Source: JAICMB01 sp963802915
GTDB lineage: Bacteria > Acidobacteriota > Terriglobia > Bryobacterales > Bryobacteraceae
NCBI GenBank assembly: GCA_963802915.1
Contig: CAWDKQ010000017.1
Span: 1-64,000 of the forward strand
Length of the DNA stretch: 64,000 nucleotides
Reading direction: 5' to 3'
The notes under the pieces are model-generated. The model was not told the DNA's origin. It saw only the letters and a list, made by a program, of their open reading frames with translations, and ran no database searches. This document shows positions 50,347-59,209 of this stretch, in pieces. Position 1 is the stretch's first letter. Every line of letters begins with the position of its first letter. Made by a program: the position numbers and the translations under genes.

Positions 50347-51447
50347 GTGACTGCGATTAGCGCCGCTGCCCACTCTTCCCCGCAAGCCGTGATTCCAGCG
50401 CCACCAGAATCTAAGCAGGCGGCCCAATCGCAGTCATCGTTCAAAAAAGTCTTGAAAGATCTTCCGGACTCGGACGATTCGGACGAATCGCAACCAACTA
50501 CTAAGAGCAAGAAGACAAGTCAACCGGACGATTCGCCCGTTGCTGTGCCGTTCGTCTCCGCGCCCGCGAAGCTGCTGCTTCCCCTCTCGTTGCCCCGGCC
50601 GGAACTTCAAGCGGCTAGCCCCAAGAGCTCTCAAGATCCCGCGGATCTCGAAGTCCTGGACAATCCGAAGCAAAACATTTCTGCCCCGATCGGCGAAGTC
50701 GCATTCGCGGCCAAACTCGTCGGCATCGCACCACAACAAGCGCCTGTTCCCGCGATCGCGATGACGCCGAAGAGCGCCGGACCGCAAACGCAAACTCAGG
50801 CGCCAATGCCGCCGCCGTCTTCGCCGAAGACATCCAAAGAGCCCGCGTCTCCAAAAGAGCCCGCGTCTTCCCAGCCTCAAAGCGACCGCGATACAGCCCC
50901 CGCGCCGGATCAGCCCGAGACGACACCGGCTCACGACCAGACGCCCGTGACTACCGTCGCTGTCCCATCTCGCGACGTCATCGTTTCGTCGCCCGCGCCG
51001 CAAACCGCCGCTCCCGTGACGCCTGCCCATGCCATCGATCAGGCCGCGCCTCTCGAGACCGCTTCGAAAGCCCCAGCAGCTCCCTTAAACGAAGTCTCCG
51101 TCCGCGTCGCCGGACCCGACCAGACCAGCGCTTCGATCCACCTGGTCGATCGCGCCGGCGAATTGACGGTCGCCGTGAGGTCTACCGATACCCAACTCGC
51201 CGACGTTCTCCGCGGTAACGTGGACCAGCTTTCAGCGCGCCTGAATGCCAGCGGCTGGAACGCCGAATTGTGGCGTCCCGGAACCGTCCAATCGGCCGCC
51301 CGCTCGGAAGCGTCCGCGCAAGACAGCTCCGGAGAACGTAGCGAATCTCAGTCCCAACAGCTCCGCGATCAGACACGTCGCGATTCACAGAACAATCAAC
51401 AAAAACGCCCGGATTGGGTGGAGGAATTCTATGCTCGTAACGAATAG
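50347..51447 (+). CDS. fliK: FliK-like hook-length control protein
   Basis: 366 residues from GTG 50347. The first ~240 residues are Pro/Ala/Ser/Gln-rich and disordered, as in FliK molecular rulers. The C-terminal part has the Flg_hook-type domain: VRVAGPDQTSASIHLVDRAG, ELTVAVRSTDTQLADVLRGN then VDQLSARLNASGWNAELWRP. FliK measures hook length and switches export specificity through FlhB. It overlaps flgD by 17 bases. No Shine-Dalgarno precedes the start. Confidence 0.85.
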   Translation: MTAISAAAHSSPQAVIPAPPESKQAAQSQSSFKKVLKDLPDSDDSDESQPTTKSKKTSQPDDSPVAVPFVSAPAKLLLPLSLPRPELQAASPKSSQDPADLEVLDNPKQNISAPIGEVAFAAKLVGIAPQQAPVPAIAMTPKSAGPQTQTQAPMPPPSSPKTSKEPASPKEPASSQPQSDRDTAPAPDQPETTPAHDQTPVTTVAVPSRDVIVSSPAPQTAAPVTPAHAIDQAAPLETASKAPAAPLNEVSVRVAGPDQTSASIHLVDRAGELTVAVRSTDTQLADVLRGNVDQLSARLNASGWNAELWRPGTVQSAARSEASAQDSSGERSESQSQQLRDQTRRDSQNNQQKRPDWVEEFYARNE

Positions 51448-51730
51448 CACGGACCAGCCGGCGGCAGCAGCCAGCCAGACGTCGGGCACCTCGTCAACGT
51501 CCTCGTCGTCGAACCCCTTAGGCGACGAACAAACATTTCTGCAACTGCTCGTAAGCCAGATTCAGAATCAGGATCCCCTGAACCCGACCGACAGCACGCA
51601 GTTCGTCAGTCAGCTCGCGCAGTTCAGCCAGCTCGAGCAGTTGATCAGCATCAACCAGGGCGTCTCCACGTTGGACACCAACACGACGCCCGCTACTAAC
51701 AGCGGTACGACCACGCCGACTTCCAATTAA
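51431..51730 (+). CDS. flgD: Short FlgD hook-capping protein
   Basis: 99 residues from the ATG at 51431, inside the fliK end. It has the conserved N-terminal export/scaffold domain: NPLGDEQTFLQLLVSQIQNQ, DPLNPTDSTQFVSQLAQFSQ then LEQLISINQGV. It ends after a Thr/Asn-rich tail. Typical FlgD proteins have about 220 residues, with Tudor-like and Ig-like domains that form the cap; both are absent. The stop is followed by a good ribosome site for flgE, so this looks like a true short form. Confidence 0.88.
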   Translation: MLVTNSTDQPAAAASQTSGTSSTSSSSNPLGDEQTFLQLLVSQIQNQDPLNPTDSTQFVSQLAQFSQLEQLISINQGVSTLDTNTTPATNSGTTTPTSN

Positions 51731-51739
51731 GGAGATTTT

Positions 51740-52987
51740 ATGGGTAATTATTCCATCGCATTGAGTGGATTGAGCGCGCAAGCCCAAGCGCTCAACGTCG
51801 TTAGTGACGACCTTGCTAACCTCAACACCACAGGCTTTAAGGGCAGCACGGCTTCTTTCCAGGATTTGGTCACGGAAGCCATGCAAGGCGGGTCCCCGAA
51901 CGGGGCCGGCGTTTCTTCCGTCGTGGCGCAAAAGGATTTCATCCAAGGTACCGTGCAGGTCACCGGCGGAGCTTACGATGCCGCCGTCGAGGGCAACGGA
52001 TTCTTTGTTGTTCAGAACGCCTCCGGCGAGCAGCTCTACACGCGCGACGGCAGTCTGAACGTCAATGCCGCCGGCAATCTGGTGGACTCTGCCGGATCGG
52101 AAGTCCTCGGTTGGACCGCTACCGACGGTGTTGTGAATCCGAGCGGAGCCGTCGGGCCAATTAACATCCCCACCGGCCTGACCACCACCCCCGTTGCTTC
52201 CACTGAATTCTCCATACCCGCAAATCTCAACGCTGCCGCCACGACAACCGGAGCAACCAGCACCTTCTCCACTCCTGTTCAAGTGATCGATTCGCTCGGA
52301 GCAACCCAGACGCTGACCGTGACTTTTACGAACACGGGTCCCGGCGCGTGGAGCTACAACGTCACCATTCCCGGCGCGGACGTGGCAGGTGGCACGGCCG
52401 GAACTCCCACTTCGCTCACAACTGGCACCATGACGTTCGACTCCAGCGGAAACCTGACCTCGCCAGCCTCCCCGGCCACTGTCCCGATCACCATCACCGG
52501 CCCGACGGATGGTGCAGCCGACCTCAACCTTACGTGGAACCTGGATGATGCGAACGGCAATCCAACGATTACGCAATTTGCTCAGGCCTCCGCGACATCG
52601 GGGTCCCCTACCGTCGACGGAGTTGCGGCCGCTCAGCTAACCCAGGTAGCCATTGCAAACGGTGGCACCCTCGTTGCCCAGTTCTCAAACGGTACGCAAC
52701 AAGTCGTCGGTCAGATGGCAATCGCCGGTGTTGAAAATCCCGAATCCATGGTGGCAACCGGTCAGAACGAATTCTCGCTGACCACATCGAGCGCAGTCCC
52801 CAGCATTGGAGCAGCCGGCACAGGCGGCCGCGGACAGATCGAAGCCGGTGCGCTGGAATCTTCCAACGTCGACATCGGCACGGAGTTCACCCGTCTTATG
52901 ACCTATCAAAACTCCTATCAGGCCGATTCCAAAGCGATCACGACTATCGATCAGATGCAGCAAGCGCTCATGCAAATGAAGCAATAA
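51740..52987 (+). CDS. flgE: Flagellar hook protein FlgE
   Basis: 415 residues: YSIALSGLSAQAQALNVVSD then DLANLNTTGFKGSTASFQDL at the N-terminus, AVEGNGFFVVQNASGEQLYT, a central FlgE D2 domain (STFSTPVQVIDSLGATQTLT), and ESSNVDIGTEFTRLMTYQNS then YQADSKAITTIDQMQQALMQ at the end. Polymerises into the hook. Preceded by AAGGAG at 51728. Confidence 0.97.
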   Translation: MGNYSIALSGLSAQAQALNVVSDDLANLNTTGFKGSTASFQDLVTEAMQGGSPNGAGVSSVVAQKDFIQGTVQVTGGAYDAAVEGNGFFVVQNASGEQLYTRDGSLNVNAAGNLVDSAGSEVLGWTATDGVVNPSGAVGPINIPTGLTTTPVASTEFSIPANLNAAATTTGATSTFSTPVQVIDSLGATQTLTVTFTNTGPGAWSYNVTIPGADVAGGTAGTPTSLTTGTMTFDSSGNLTSPASPATVPITITGPTDGAADLNLTWNLDDANGNPTITQFAQASATSGSPTVDGVAAAQLTQVAIANGGTLVAQFSNGTQQVVGQMAIAGVENPESMVATGQNEFSLTTSSAVPSIGAAGTGGRGQIEAGALESSNVDIGTEFTRLMTYQNSYQADSKAITTIDQMQQALMQMKQ

Positions 52988-52988
52988 C

Positions 52989-53267
52989 ATGAGCGACAAC
53001 CCCGAAAACCTCGAACGGTTCAATCACATTCCCTTCCCAGTGGAATTGGAATTGGGCCGCATCGATCTCGATCTGCAAAGCATTCTTCGGTTGCGCGAAG
53101 GCGACGAGCTCCGAACTACTCAATCCGCCGGCGTCCCCGTTCGTGTGTTTGCCGGCGGCGTCGAGTTCGCCGTCGCGGACCTCGTAACCGTCGAGAACAA
53201 AGTGGCGGCCCGCATCGCGAAAATATCGCTGCGTACGGTCCGCGGAGGAGACGATGGAAATCCTTGA
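52989..53267 (+). CDS. Second FliN-like (SpoA-domain) switch protein
   Basis: 92 residues, essentially one SpoA/FliN domain: HIPFPVELELGRIDLDLQSI, LRLREGDELRTTQSAGVPVR, VFAGGVEFAVADLVTVENKV. It is placed one base after flgE and overlaps fliO by 14 bases, where many operons carry fliN. A canonical fliN is at 39145-39516, so this cell may build a C ring with two FliN-type subunits (as with FliN/FliY mixes). Confidence 0.85.
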   Translation: MSDNPENLERFNHIPFPVELELGRIDLDLQSILRLREGDELRTTQSAGVPVRVFAGGVEFAVADLVTVENKVAARIAKISLRTVRGGDDGNP

Positions 53268-53544
53268 GCAGATCACGATGATCTTCATCGTTTTCGTTCT
53301 GCTCGGAGGGATGCTCTGGTACCTCCGTCATAAAGGAATGGCGTCGTTCCGTTTCACGAGCAAAAATGCGGGCAGTGGCAGGCAACTCGAGTTGATTGAG
53401 CGTCTGCCGCTGACTCCCAGCCATTCCGTGCACCTGATTCGCGTCGCGAATCGCACCCTGTTGATTGGCGTCGCCCCTAACGGCTGCACTTTGCTCGAAA
53501 GATCCGAATCCTCGGATGCTCCCAGTTTCCGGATGTCTTCGTAA
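53254..53544 (+). CDS. fliO: Flagellar export protein FliO
   Basis: 96 residues: one membrane helix (ITMIFIVFVLLGGMLWYLRH) and a small cytoplasmic domain with SGRQLELIERLPLTPSHSVH, LIRVANRTLLIGVAPNGCTL. FliO is poorly conserved but helps FliP pentamer assembly. The strict order FliN-FliO-FliP supports it. Overlaps fliP by 1 base. Confidence 0.9.
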   Translation: MEILEQITMIFIVFVLLGGMLWYLRHKGMASFRFTSKNAGSGRQLELIERLPLTPSHSVHLIRVANRTLLIGVAPNGCTLLERSESSDAPSFRMSS

Positions 53545-54284
53545 TGATCCGCATCTCTCTCCCGGCCATTTTCCTTTTATTCAACTCGACGGCTATGGCC
53601 CGCACCGCCCCCAATCAGGGCGTCCCGGTCTTCGGCAACGGCCCCAACGGCGGCATCTCTCTGAGCACCCCGATGCAGATCGCCGTCTTCATGACTCTGA
53701 TGGCCCTCCTTCCGGCGGCCATCATGTCCATTACGCCGTTTCTCCGCATTTCGATCGTTCTCCACTTCCTGCGTCAGGCGCTCGGTACACAGACCGCGCC
53801 TTCCAATCAGGTCCTGGTGGGGCTCTCGCTGTTTCTTTCGCTTCTCATCATGCAGCCCGTCGTCACCGACATGTATCGCAAGGGTTGGGAACCGATGGAA
53901 AACGGACAGCTAAGCATGCAGCAGGCCTTCGACGAAGGTTCCAAGCCGCTGAAGACTTTCCTGATTCGATTCGCGCGCGAAAAAGATATCCGGACGTTTC
54001 TTGAGATCTCCCGTTCCGAGCAGCCCAGGACGCCGGCCGATCTCGACCTTCAGATCCTCGTGCCCGCCTACATCCTCTCCGAGTTGAAAGCCGGATTCCA
54101 GATCGGCGCCGTTTTATTTCTTCCCTTCCTGATCATCGACCTCGTCGTTGCATCCGTCACGCTCTCCATCGGCATGATGCAATTGCCTCCCGCGATGATC
54201 TCCGCGCCTTTCAAGATTCTGCTGTTCGTTCTCGTCGACGGCTGGAGCCTGGTTATCGGATCGCTGATGAAAAGTTTCTATTAA
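53544..54284 (+). CDS. fliP: Flagellar export gate protein FliP
   Basis: 246 residues with a cleavable signal peptide (ISLPAIFLLFNSTAMA) as in many FliP. Core: TPMQIAVFMTLMALLPAAIM, SITPFLRISIVLHFLRQALG, VLVGLSLFLSLLIMQPVVTD, LQILVPAYILSELKAGFQIG, and MMQLPPAMISAPFKILLFVL. Forms the export channel with FliQ and FliR. Confidence 0.97.
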   Translation: MIRISLPAIFLLFNSTAMARTAPNQGVPVFGNGPNGGISLSTPMQIAVFMTLMALLPAAIMSITPFLRISIVLHFLRQALGTQTAPSNQVLVGLSLFLSLLIMQPVVTDMYRKGWEPMENGQLSMQQAFDEGSKPLKTFLIRFAREKDIRTFLEISRSEQPRTPADLDLQILVPAYILSELKAGFQIGAVLFLPFLIIDLVVASVTLSIGMMQLPPAMISAPFKILLFVLVDGWSLVIGSLMKSFY

Positions 54285-54296
54285 GGAGTTACGAAA

Positions 54297-54566
54297 TTGA
54301 CCCCCGAAGCTATCGTTCACATTATGGGACAGGCATTCTGGACCGCGTTTATGGTCGGTTCGCCGCTGTTGCTGATCGGGTTCGCCGTCGGTATTATAGT
54401 CAACCTGATCCAGATCACGACATCGCTCCAGGACCCCGCCTTCAGCACGATTCCCCGGTTGGCCGCGTTCCTCGCCGGGTTTCTTACGCTTCTTCCCTGG
54501 ATGCTGAAGCACATGACTGCGTATACCATTGGCATCCTCGGCGACCTCGGCCGCTATGCACACTGA
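54297..54566 (+). CDS. fliQ: Flagellar export gate protein FliQ
   Basis: 89 residues, two membrane helices: HIMGQAFWTAFMVGSPLLLI then GFAVGIIVNLIQITTSLQDP, and IPRLAAFLAGFLTLLPWMLK. Standard FliQ. The start is TTG 54297 because AAGGAG at 54283 is well placed. It overlaps fliR. Confidence 0.95.
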   Translation: MTPEAIVHIMGQAFWTAFMVGSPLLLIGFAVGIIVNLIQITTSLQDPAFSTIPRLAAFLAGFLTLLPWMLKHMTAYTIGILGDLGRYAH

Positions 54567-55329
54567 TGCTTTCCTCAGCATCTCCACCCTTTACGCCTTC
54601 GCGCTAGTACTGGCGCGCATGGCGGGCCTGTTCATCTTCCTTCCATTGCCCGCCTTCAATACCGGACCCGCATCCGCGCGTGCCGTGCTCGCCCTCGTCG
54701 CGACCTTTTCACTCATGTCGCGCTGGCCGGTGGTGAGTAGCGGACCCGCGGATATCGCTCAGTTCGCAATTTGGCTAATTGCCGAAACCGCGTTCGGCCT
54801 TGCTATTGGACTCGCGGTTTCCTTCATCCTCGAAGCGTTCATGATGGGCGCCCAACTGATCAGTGCTCAGGCAGGTTTCTCCCACGCCTCATTCGTCGAC
54901 CCCACCAGCAATGCCGACTCCATCGTTCTGGTCGTGATGGCGCAGCTCATGGCGGGGCTGCTGTTCTTTGGCACCGGTCTCGATCGCCAGGTGCTGACGA
55001 TTCTCGCGAATAGCCTGGAATCGATGCCCCCCGGTTCGTTTGCATTCGCGCGCCCGAATGTCGAAGCGCTTCTCATGACTGGCGGATTAATTTTTAGCAC
55101 GGGCGTGCGGCTCGTCTTGCCCGTAATGATAATGATGCTGCTCGCGGATATATCCATCGGCTTGATGGGACGCCTCAATGCGCAATTGCAGCTCTTCTCG
55201 CTCTCGATGCCGATCAAATTGCTCGGTTCGCTAGCGCTGTTGAGCGCCTCGGTGATAATTTTCCCGCGCGTGTTTACGCAGCTCTCGACGGCCATTTTCG
55301 CCGTCCTCCGTCACCTCCTGGGAGTTTAA
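54556..55329 (+). CDS. fliR: Flagellar export gate protein FliR
   Basis: About 257 residues from the ATG at 54556, within the fliQ end. Six membrane helices: LARMAGLFIFLPLPAFNTGP, FAIWLIAETAFGLAIGLAVS, GAQLISAQAGFSHASFVDPT, LVVMAQLMAGLLFFGTGLDR, and the C-terminal SMPIKLLGSLALLSASVIIF. Standard FliR length. An upstream in-frame ATG at 54529 is less likely. Confidence 0.95.
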   Translation: MHTDAFLSISTLYAFALVLARMAGLFIFLPLPAFNTGPASARAVLALVATFSLMSRWPVVSSGPADIAQFAIWLIAETAFGLAIGLAVSFILEAFMMGAQLISAQAGFSHASFVDPTSNADSIVLVVMAQLMAGLLFFGTGLDRQVLTILANSLESMPPGSFAFARPNVEALLMTGGLIFSTGVRLVLPVMIMMLLADISIGLMGRLNAQLQLFSLSMPIKLLGSLALLSASVIIFPRVFTQLSTAIFAVLRHLLGV

Positions 55330-55397
55330 GCAAGTGTGCGTCTCCACGCCATTCCGAGCCGCGCCCGGCAGGAAGCGGTCCCCATCCGCCAACGGAA

Positions 55398-55422
55398 CCG
55401 TGACCGTAAGGGAGCGGCTTAA
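55398..55422 (+). repeat. Interspersed intergenic repeat, copy 3
   Basis: GGAACCGTGACCGTAAGGGA then GCGGC, directly before the flhB start. It is shared with copies at 29430 and 37848; GTAAGGGAGC may also serve as the flhB ribosome site. Confidence 0.45.
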
Positions 55423-56483
55423 TGCCTGACAACAACAGCAAAACAGAAAAAGCGACACCCCGTCGCCTTCAAAAAGCGCGTCGCGAAGGCCAGTTCGCCA
55501 GTTCCAAGGAATTCGTCGGAGGCCTACAATTCGCTTTATTCGTCGCCCTCTCTGCCGCTTACGGAGCGCAGTGGATTTTCGTTCTCAAACAAACCACCCG
55601 CTTGGTCTTGGAACGGGCTTTCAGCTCCGACCTGCAGTCCCCGCAACTGATCGAACTGTTGTCCACGATATTTCGCCAGACCCTCGTCCCGTTGCTGATC
55701 GGCGGTGCAGTACTGGTCGGCACCGCGCTGGCGTTTCAGCTCGGGTCGACGCGTTTGGGTGTAGGTCTCACTAAGCTCGTTCCTTCCTTCAAACATTTCC
55801 AGCCGTTTTCGAAAATCAAAAACATCCCCACGCAGGGCATCCCTTCCGCCATGCAGGCAGTTTTCATGTTGGTGCTATCGGCGTGTGTGCTTTATATGCT
55901 GGCCGTACAAAACATCCAGGCGCTCTTCCTGCTTCCCTTGAGCAGCCTCGAAGTCGGCTTAGAGAAGATGCGGACGGCATGCTTCGAAGTGCTCTGGAAG
56001 GGAGCCGCGCTCTTGCTCCTCTTCGGCTTCGTCGATCTATTCCGCCAGAATCGCCGCTTCGCGAAGCAGATGCGTATGAGCAAGCAGGACATACGAGACG
56101 AGCACAAGGAAACCGAAGGCAATCCGCAGATGAAAGCCCGTGTAAAGCGGCTGCAGCGTGATTTCCGCCGTCGCAAGATGATGAGCGAAGTCGCCACCGC
56201 GACCGCCGTGATCGTGAATCCCACGCACTTTGCCATCGCGATCCGTTACCGCCACGATGTCATGAGCACTCCGGTTGTCGTTGCCAAGGGCAAGAATTAT
56301 CTCGCCCTCCGCATCCGCCAGCGAGCTATTGACCACCAGGTCCCTCTAATCGAAAATCCACCCCTGGCCCAAGCTCTCTACAAGAGTGTGAAGGTAGGCC
56401 AAGAGATACCGCCCAACTTCTACCGGGCCATAGCCGAAATCCTAGCCTACGTCTACAAAATCATGGGAACCCAAATGCGCTAG
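55422..56483 (+). CDS. flhB: Flagellar export switch protein FlhB
   Basis: 353 residues. Starts SKTEKATPRRLQKARREGQF, four membrane helices, then the cytoplasmic domain with the self-cleaving NPTH (VIVNPTHFAIAIRY), VVAKGKNYLALRIRQRAIDH then QVPLIENPPLAQALYKSVKV, and ILAYVYKIMG. Controls the switch from hook to filament export with FliK. The start at 55422 follows GTAAGGGAGC. Confidence 0.97.
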   Translation: MPDNNSKTEKATPRRLQKARREGQFASSKEFVGGLQFALFVALSAAYGAQWIFVLKQTTRLVLERAFSSDLQSPQLIELLSTIFRQTLVPLLIGGAVLVGTALAFQLGSTRLGVGLTKLVPSFKHFQPFSKIKNIPTQGIPSAMQAVFMLVLSACVLYMLAVQNIQALFLLPLSSLEVGLEKMRTACFEVLWKGAALLLLFGFVDLFRQNRRFAKQMRMSKQDIRDEHKETEGNPQMKARVKRLQRDFRRRKMMSEVATATAVIVNPTHFAIAIRYRHDVMSTPVVVAKGKNYLALRIRQRAIDHQVPLIENPPLAQALYKSVKVGQEIPPNFYRAIAEILAYVYKIMGTQMR

Positions 56484-56548
56484 ACAAGCGAACTCATCAA
56501 CCACGAACGAACAACTACGAACTAGCAACGCCAAGAACCCGCTACAAG

Positions 56549-56727
<179 letters not shown>

Positions 56728-56731
<4 letters not shown>

Positions 56732-56769
56732 AAAGAGGCGGCGGAGCTCCGAAGAGCCATCCGCCGCCG
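56728..56769 (-). terminator. Intrinsic terminator of the TIGR03437-type gene
   Basis: Stem GGCGGCGGA (56737-56745) with TCCGCCGCC (56760-56768), followed on the minus strand by a run of T (A at 56729-56734). It is placed 24 bases after the gene's stop. Confidence 0.8.
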
Positions 56770-56792
56770 CAAACCTACAGTTCTTGCTCGCT

Positions 56793-58745
56793 CTACTGCA
56801 CAGCCATCGTGACGCCGGTCTGGGTCGTCAAGGTTCCTATTGCAACCGATACCGGTACCGCGGCTCCTGTCGTCCCACCAGTCGGAACCACTGCGTTGAT
56901 TTGATACAACCCGCCGATGGAATCAGCCACAAATCCCGCATAACTCACCGTCGCTGGCTTGCCGCCGATCGTAACCGTCGGGGCAGTCGCGAAGCAGGGT
57001 GCGAAGTGTCCCGCCGCGATATTGCTGCTCAGGATCACCGCGCCGTCGATCGTGGTCCATAGCGGATTCGGCTTCGAGGTCAGCCCATTTACCGTCCCCA
57101 TGTAGTTCGCCGGCGAGATGCACGCGGCCGGATACGCCGCTGCCGTTGTGCTCGCCGTGTTTGCGGCCGTGCTGGTCGGAACGCCCATTCCCGAAAGGTA
57201 AATCAGCACCGTGGCGCCCGGAGCCGCCATATTCGTCCCCGAGTTTACCGAGTAGTTCGTCGCCAGCAGAATCGCGCCCTGGCCCTGTCCGGAAGCGTTC
57301 ACCGTGAAGATTCCGGGGTTCGCCGCGGCTTCGTTGGCCGTAAATGCGGTGCCCACGTTCGTTCCATCGGCGACCACGATCTTTACCGTCGTGTTCCCCA
57401 CCACACCGGAAGGAACGATGGCATTAATCTGAGTGGCTGAGACATAAAGGAGGTAAGCGTCTTCGATTTTCGTCACGCCATCCGCTTTATAGAAGGAAAC
57501 CACCACATTCGTGCTGTTCCCGCTGCCGTCGTCCACCGCGTTCGGGTAGCGGCCGAAGCTGTCCGTAGTCCCCACAATCGGCGATGTCGGACCGAAGTTC
57601 GAGCCGAAGATGCTGATCAGCTCGTAAGGCGCTACTGTCGGCGCTGCACCCGGTGCTGCTTGGACGTAAGACGCCGTGTCCGTCACCGAATTAATGATCG
57701 GATTGCTCGTTACCGTTAAGTTGATGGTCGTCTGATCGGCGGAGGCGGGCGGATTGTAAGCGCCAATCGCCAGCGTCCCCGCCGAAGCCATGTATGTCGC
57801 CGCGGGAAGGGTAACAACAATCGTGGTCGGACTTGTCACCGTCACTCCGCTTGTCAACGTGGTTGCGGAACCGCCGCTGGGTGTTACGTCAACCACCGTT
57901 GCGTCGGAACCTGTTGCCACAAATCCCGTGCCCGTAAGCACGACCGTGACATTTCCACTCGAAGCAACCGGCGTTTGAGCTGGATAGATTTTCGTATAGG
58001 CCGGTGCCGGAGGAGCAACCGTGATTGTGAATGCCACGTCAATTTCGGTGCCACCCACGGGCGTGATTGCCACCGTTCCGGTAAGATTGGTTCCCACCGT
58101 TGCGTTGTCCAACGCCTGCTGCAGGAAAGTTACGACGATGGGCGTGCCGAAGCTATAGGCCACAGCGCTGCTGTGATTCACCTGCAGCCAGTTGGCCGGT
58201 GTAGAGGGATTAAGATTGGTCGCCGCGATGGTGCAAGAAATCGGCTGATCGCTCGATAGCAGCGTCAATGTTTTCGTCGGGTACGCGGAACCTTGCGTCC
58301 ATGTGATCGCCTGCGTGTTTCCCTGTTCGACCGTCAATGTGGACGCAACATCTTTTACTACCAGTGTCACCGGCACGGTCGCGTCGGCGTAGCCGGCCAC
58401 CTGTAAATGTACGGTGGTCCCGAACGTGCCCGCGCCGAGAGTACCGGCGATCGCACTCGGACTAAAATTAATCGTCAATCCGGCGGAGATCGCATCTCCG
58501 TTCCACGTATCGACGGAAAGCCAGATCGGGACCGTCGTCGGATCGACAGTGAAATAAGTGGAACTCGAAGCCGTAACCTTAACGGCCACTGCGCCTCCCG
58601 AGGTCGATGGTTTCTGATACGACAGTGAAACCGTGGCGGGGGCTGCGGTGAGCGGCGAGGCCGGCGTGGTGGCGTTCATGATGCCCGGGCTCAGCGTCAG
58701 AGCTGTGCCAATCAGGAGCATCTTGGAGAAACGAACATTCGACAT
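56793..58745 (-). CDS. Secreted TIGR03437-type beta-domain protein
   Basis: About 650 residues from the Met at 58745 (MSNVRFSKMLLIGTALTLSP, signal peptide). The N-terminal BACON-like/Ig-like segments are Thr/Ser/Val-rich (VSLSYQKPSTSGGAVAVKVT, PIWLSVDTWNG). A central IPT/TIG-like module follows (VASSGNVTVVLTGTGFVATG). The C-terminal ~230 residues contain VAPYELISIFGSNFGPTSPI, LLYVSATQINAIVPSGV, PGIFTVNASGQGQGAILL, PGATVLIYLSGMGVP and GLYQINAVVPTG, the TIGR03437 signature common in Solibacter-type genomes. Probably a surface or extracellular protein of unknown role. Confidence 0.82.
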   Translation of the reverse strand: MSNVRFSKMLLIGTALTLSPGIMNATTPASPLTAAPATVSLSYQKPSTSGGAVAVKVTASSSTYFTVDPTTVPIWLSVDTWNGDAISAGLTINFSPSAIAGTLGAGTFGTTVHLQVAGYADATVPVTLVVKDVASTLTVEQGNTQAITWTQGSAYPTKTLTLLSSDQPISCTIAATNLNPSTPANWLQVNHSSAVAYSFGTPIVVTFLQQALDNATVGTNLTGTVAITPVGGTEIDVAFTITVAPPAPAYTKIYPAQTPVASSGNVTVVLTGTGFVATGSDATVVDVTPSGGSATTLTSGVTVTSPTTIVVTLPAATYMASAGTLAIGAYNPPASADQTTINLTVTSNPIINSVTDTASYVQAAPGAAPTVAPYELISIFGSNFGPTSPIVGTTDSFGRYPNAVDDGSGNSTNVVVSFYKADGVTKIEDAYLLYVSATQINAIVPSGVVGNTTVKIVVADGTNVGTAFTANEAAANPGIFTVNASGQGQGAILLATNYSVNSGTNMAAPGATVLIYLSGMGVPTSTAANTASTTAAAYPAACISPANYMGTVNGLTSKPNPLWTTIDGAVILSSNIAAGHFAPCFATAPTVTIGGKPATVSYAGFVADSIGGLYQINAVVPTGGTTGAAVPVSVAIGTLTTQTGVTMAVQ

Positions 58746-59209
58746 CGGACTTTTCCTTTCGCGCTTAGTACTTCTTTTCAAATGGGACTACCTATTTGGG
58801 TACATACACATATCGCGAATGCCCGCGTCTGAATTTAAGCTTTTCTATTTTTTCTTGATCCCTCTCGCCAGCCCGAAAACACAGTGCAAGAAATCTTCGA
58901 ACTTTTACAATTCTGCTAACCCATCCACACCTTGGGACTTACAACGCAACCGATCCTCGCGCCCTTCCAAGCAAAACTAAGCTACGTCTATACTCAAATC
59001 GAAAGCGCACGCGGTACGCCGCACGTTGTACGCCGTGCGTTGCACGCTGTACGAAAATGACTACTGCGGAGGCTGGGAGCGATTCCAGCTGCCGCAAGGA
59101 TCTTTTGAAAATAGCAAGTCATTTAAAATCATGAATATCACTCACTATGTCCAGTCCTTCCAAGCTCCCCGATCTCACGCCCATGCGACCATGAACTTCG
59201 AGCACTGAA
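58746..59209. other. Intergenic region, no gene seen
   Basis: 464 bases of lower GC content between divergent genes. It contains only a short GYACG heptamer array (59007-59055) and presumably the promoters of both neighbours. A 60-codon frame at 59026-59208 begins inside the repeat, lacks a ribosome site and is not credible. Confidence 0.6.
59007..59055. repeat. Second heptamer array (GYACGYN)
   Basis: Seven consecutive seven-base units: GCACGCG, GTACGCC, GCACGTT, GTACGCC, GTGCGTT, GCACGCT, GTACGAA. Same period and a similar GnACG core as the array at 56549-56731. Confidence 0.6.

Noticed and set aside
59026..59208. 60-codon frame in the 58746-59209 gap
   Set aside because: It starts within a heptamer repeat, has no ribosome site and no recognisable features.
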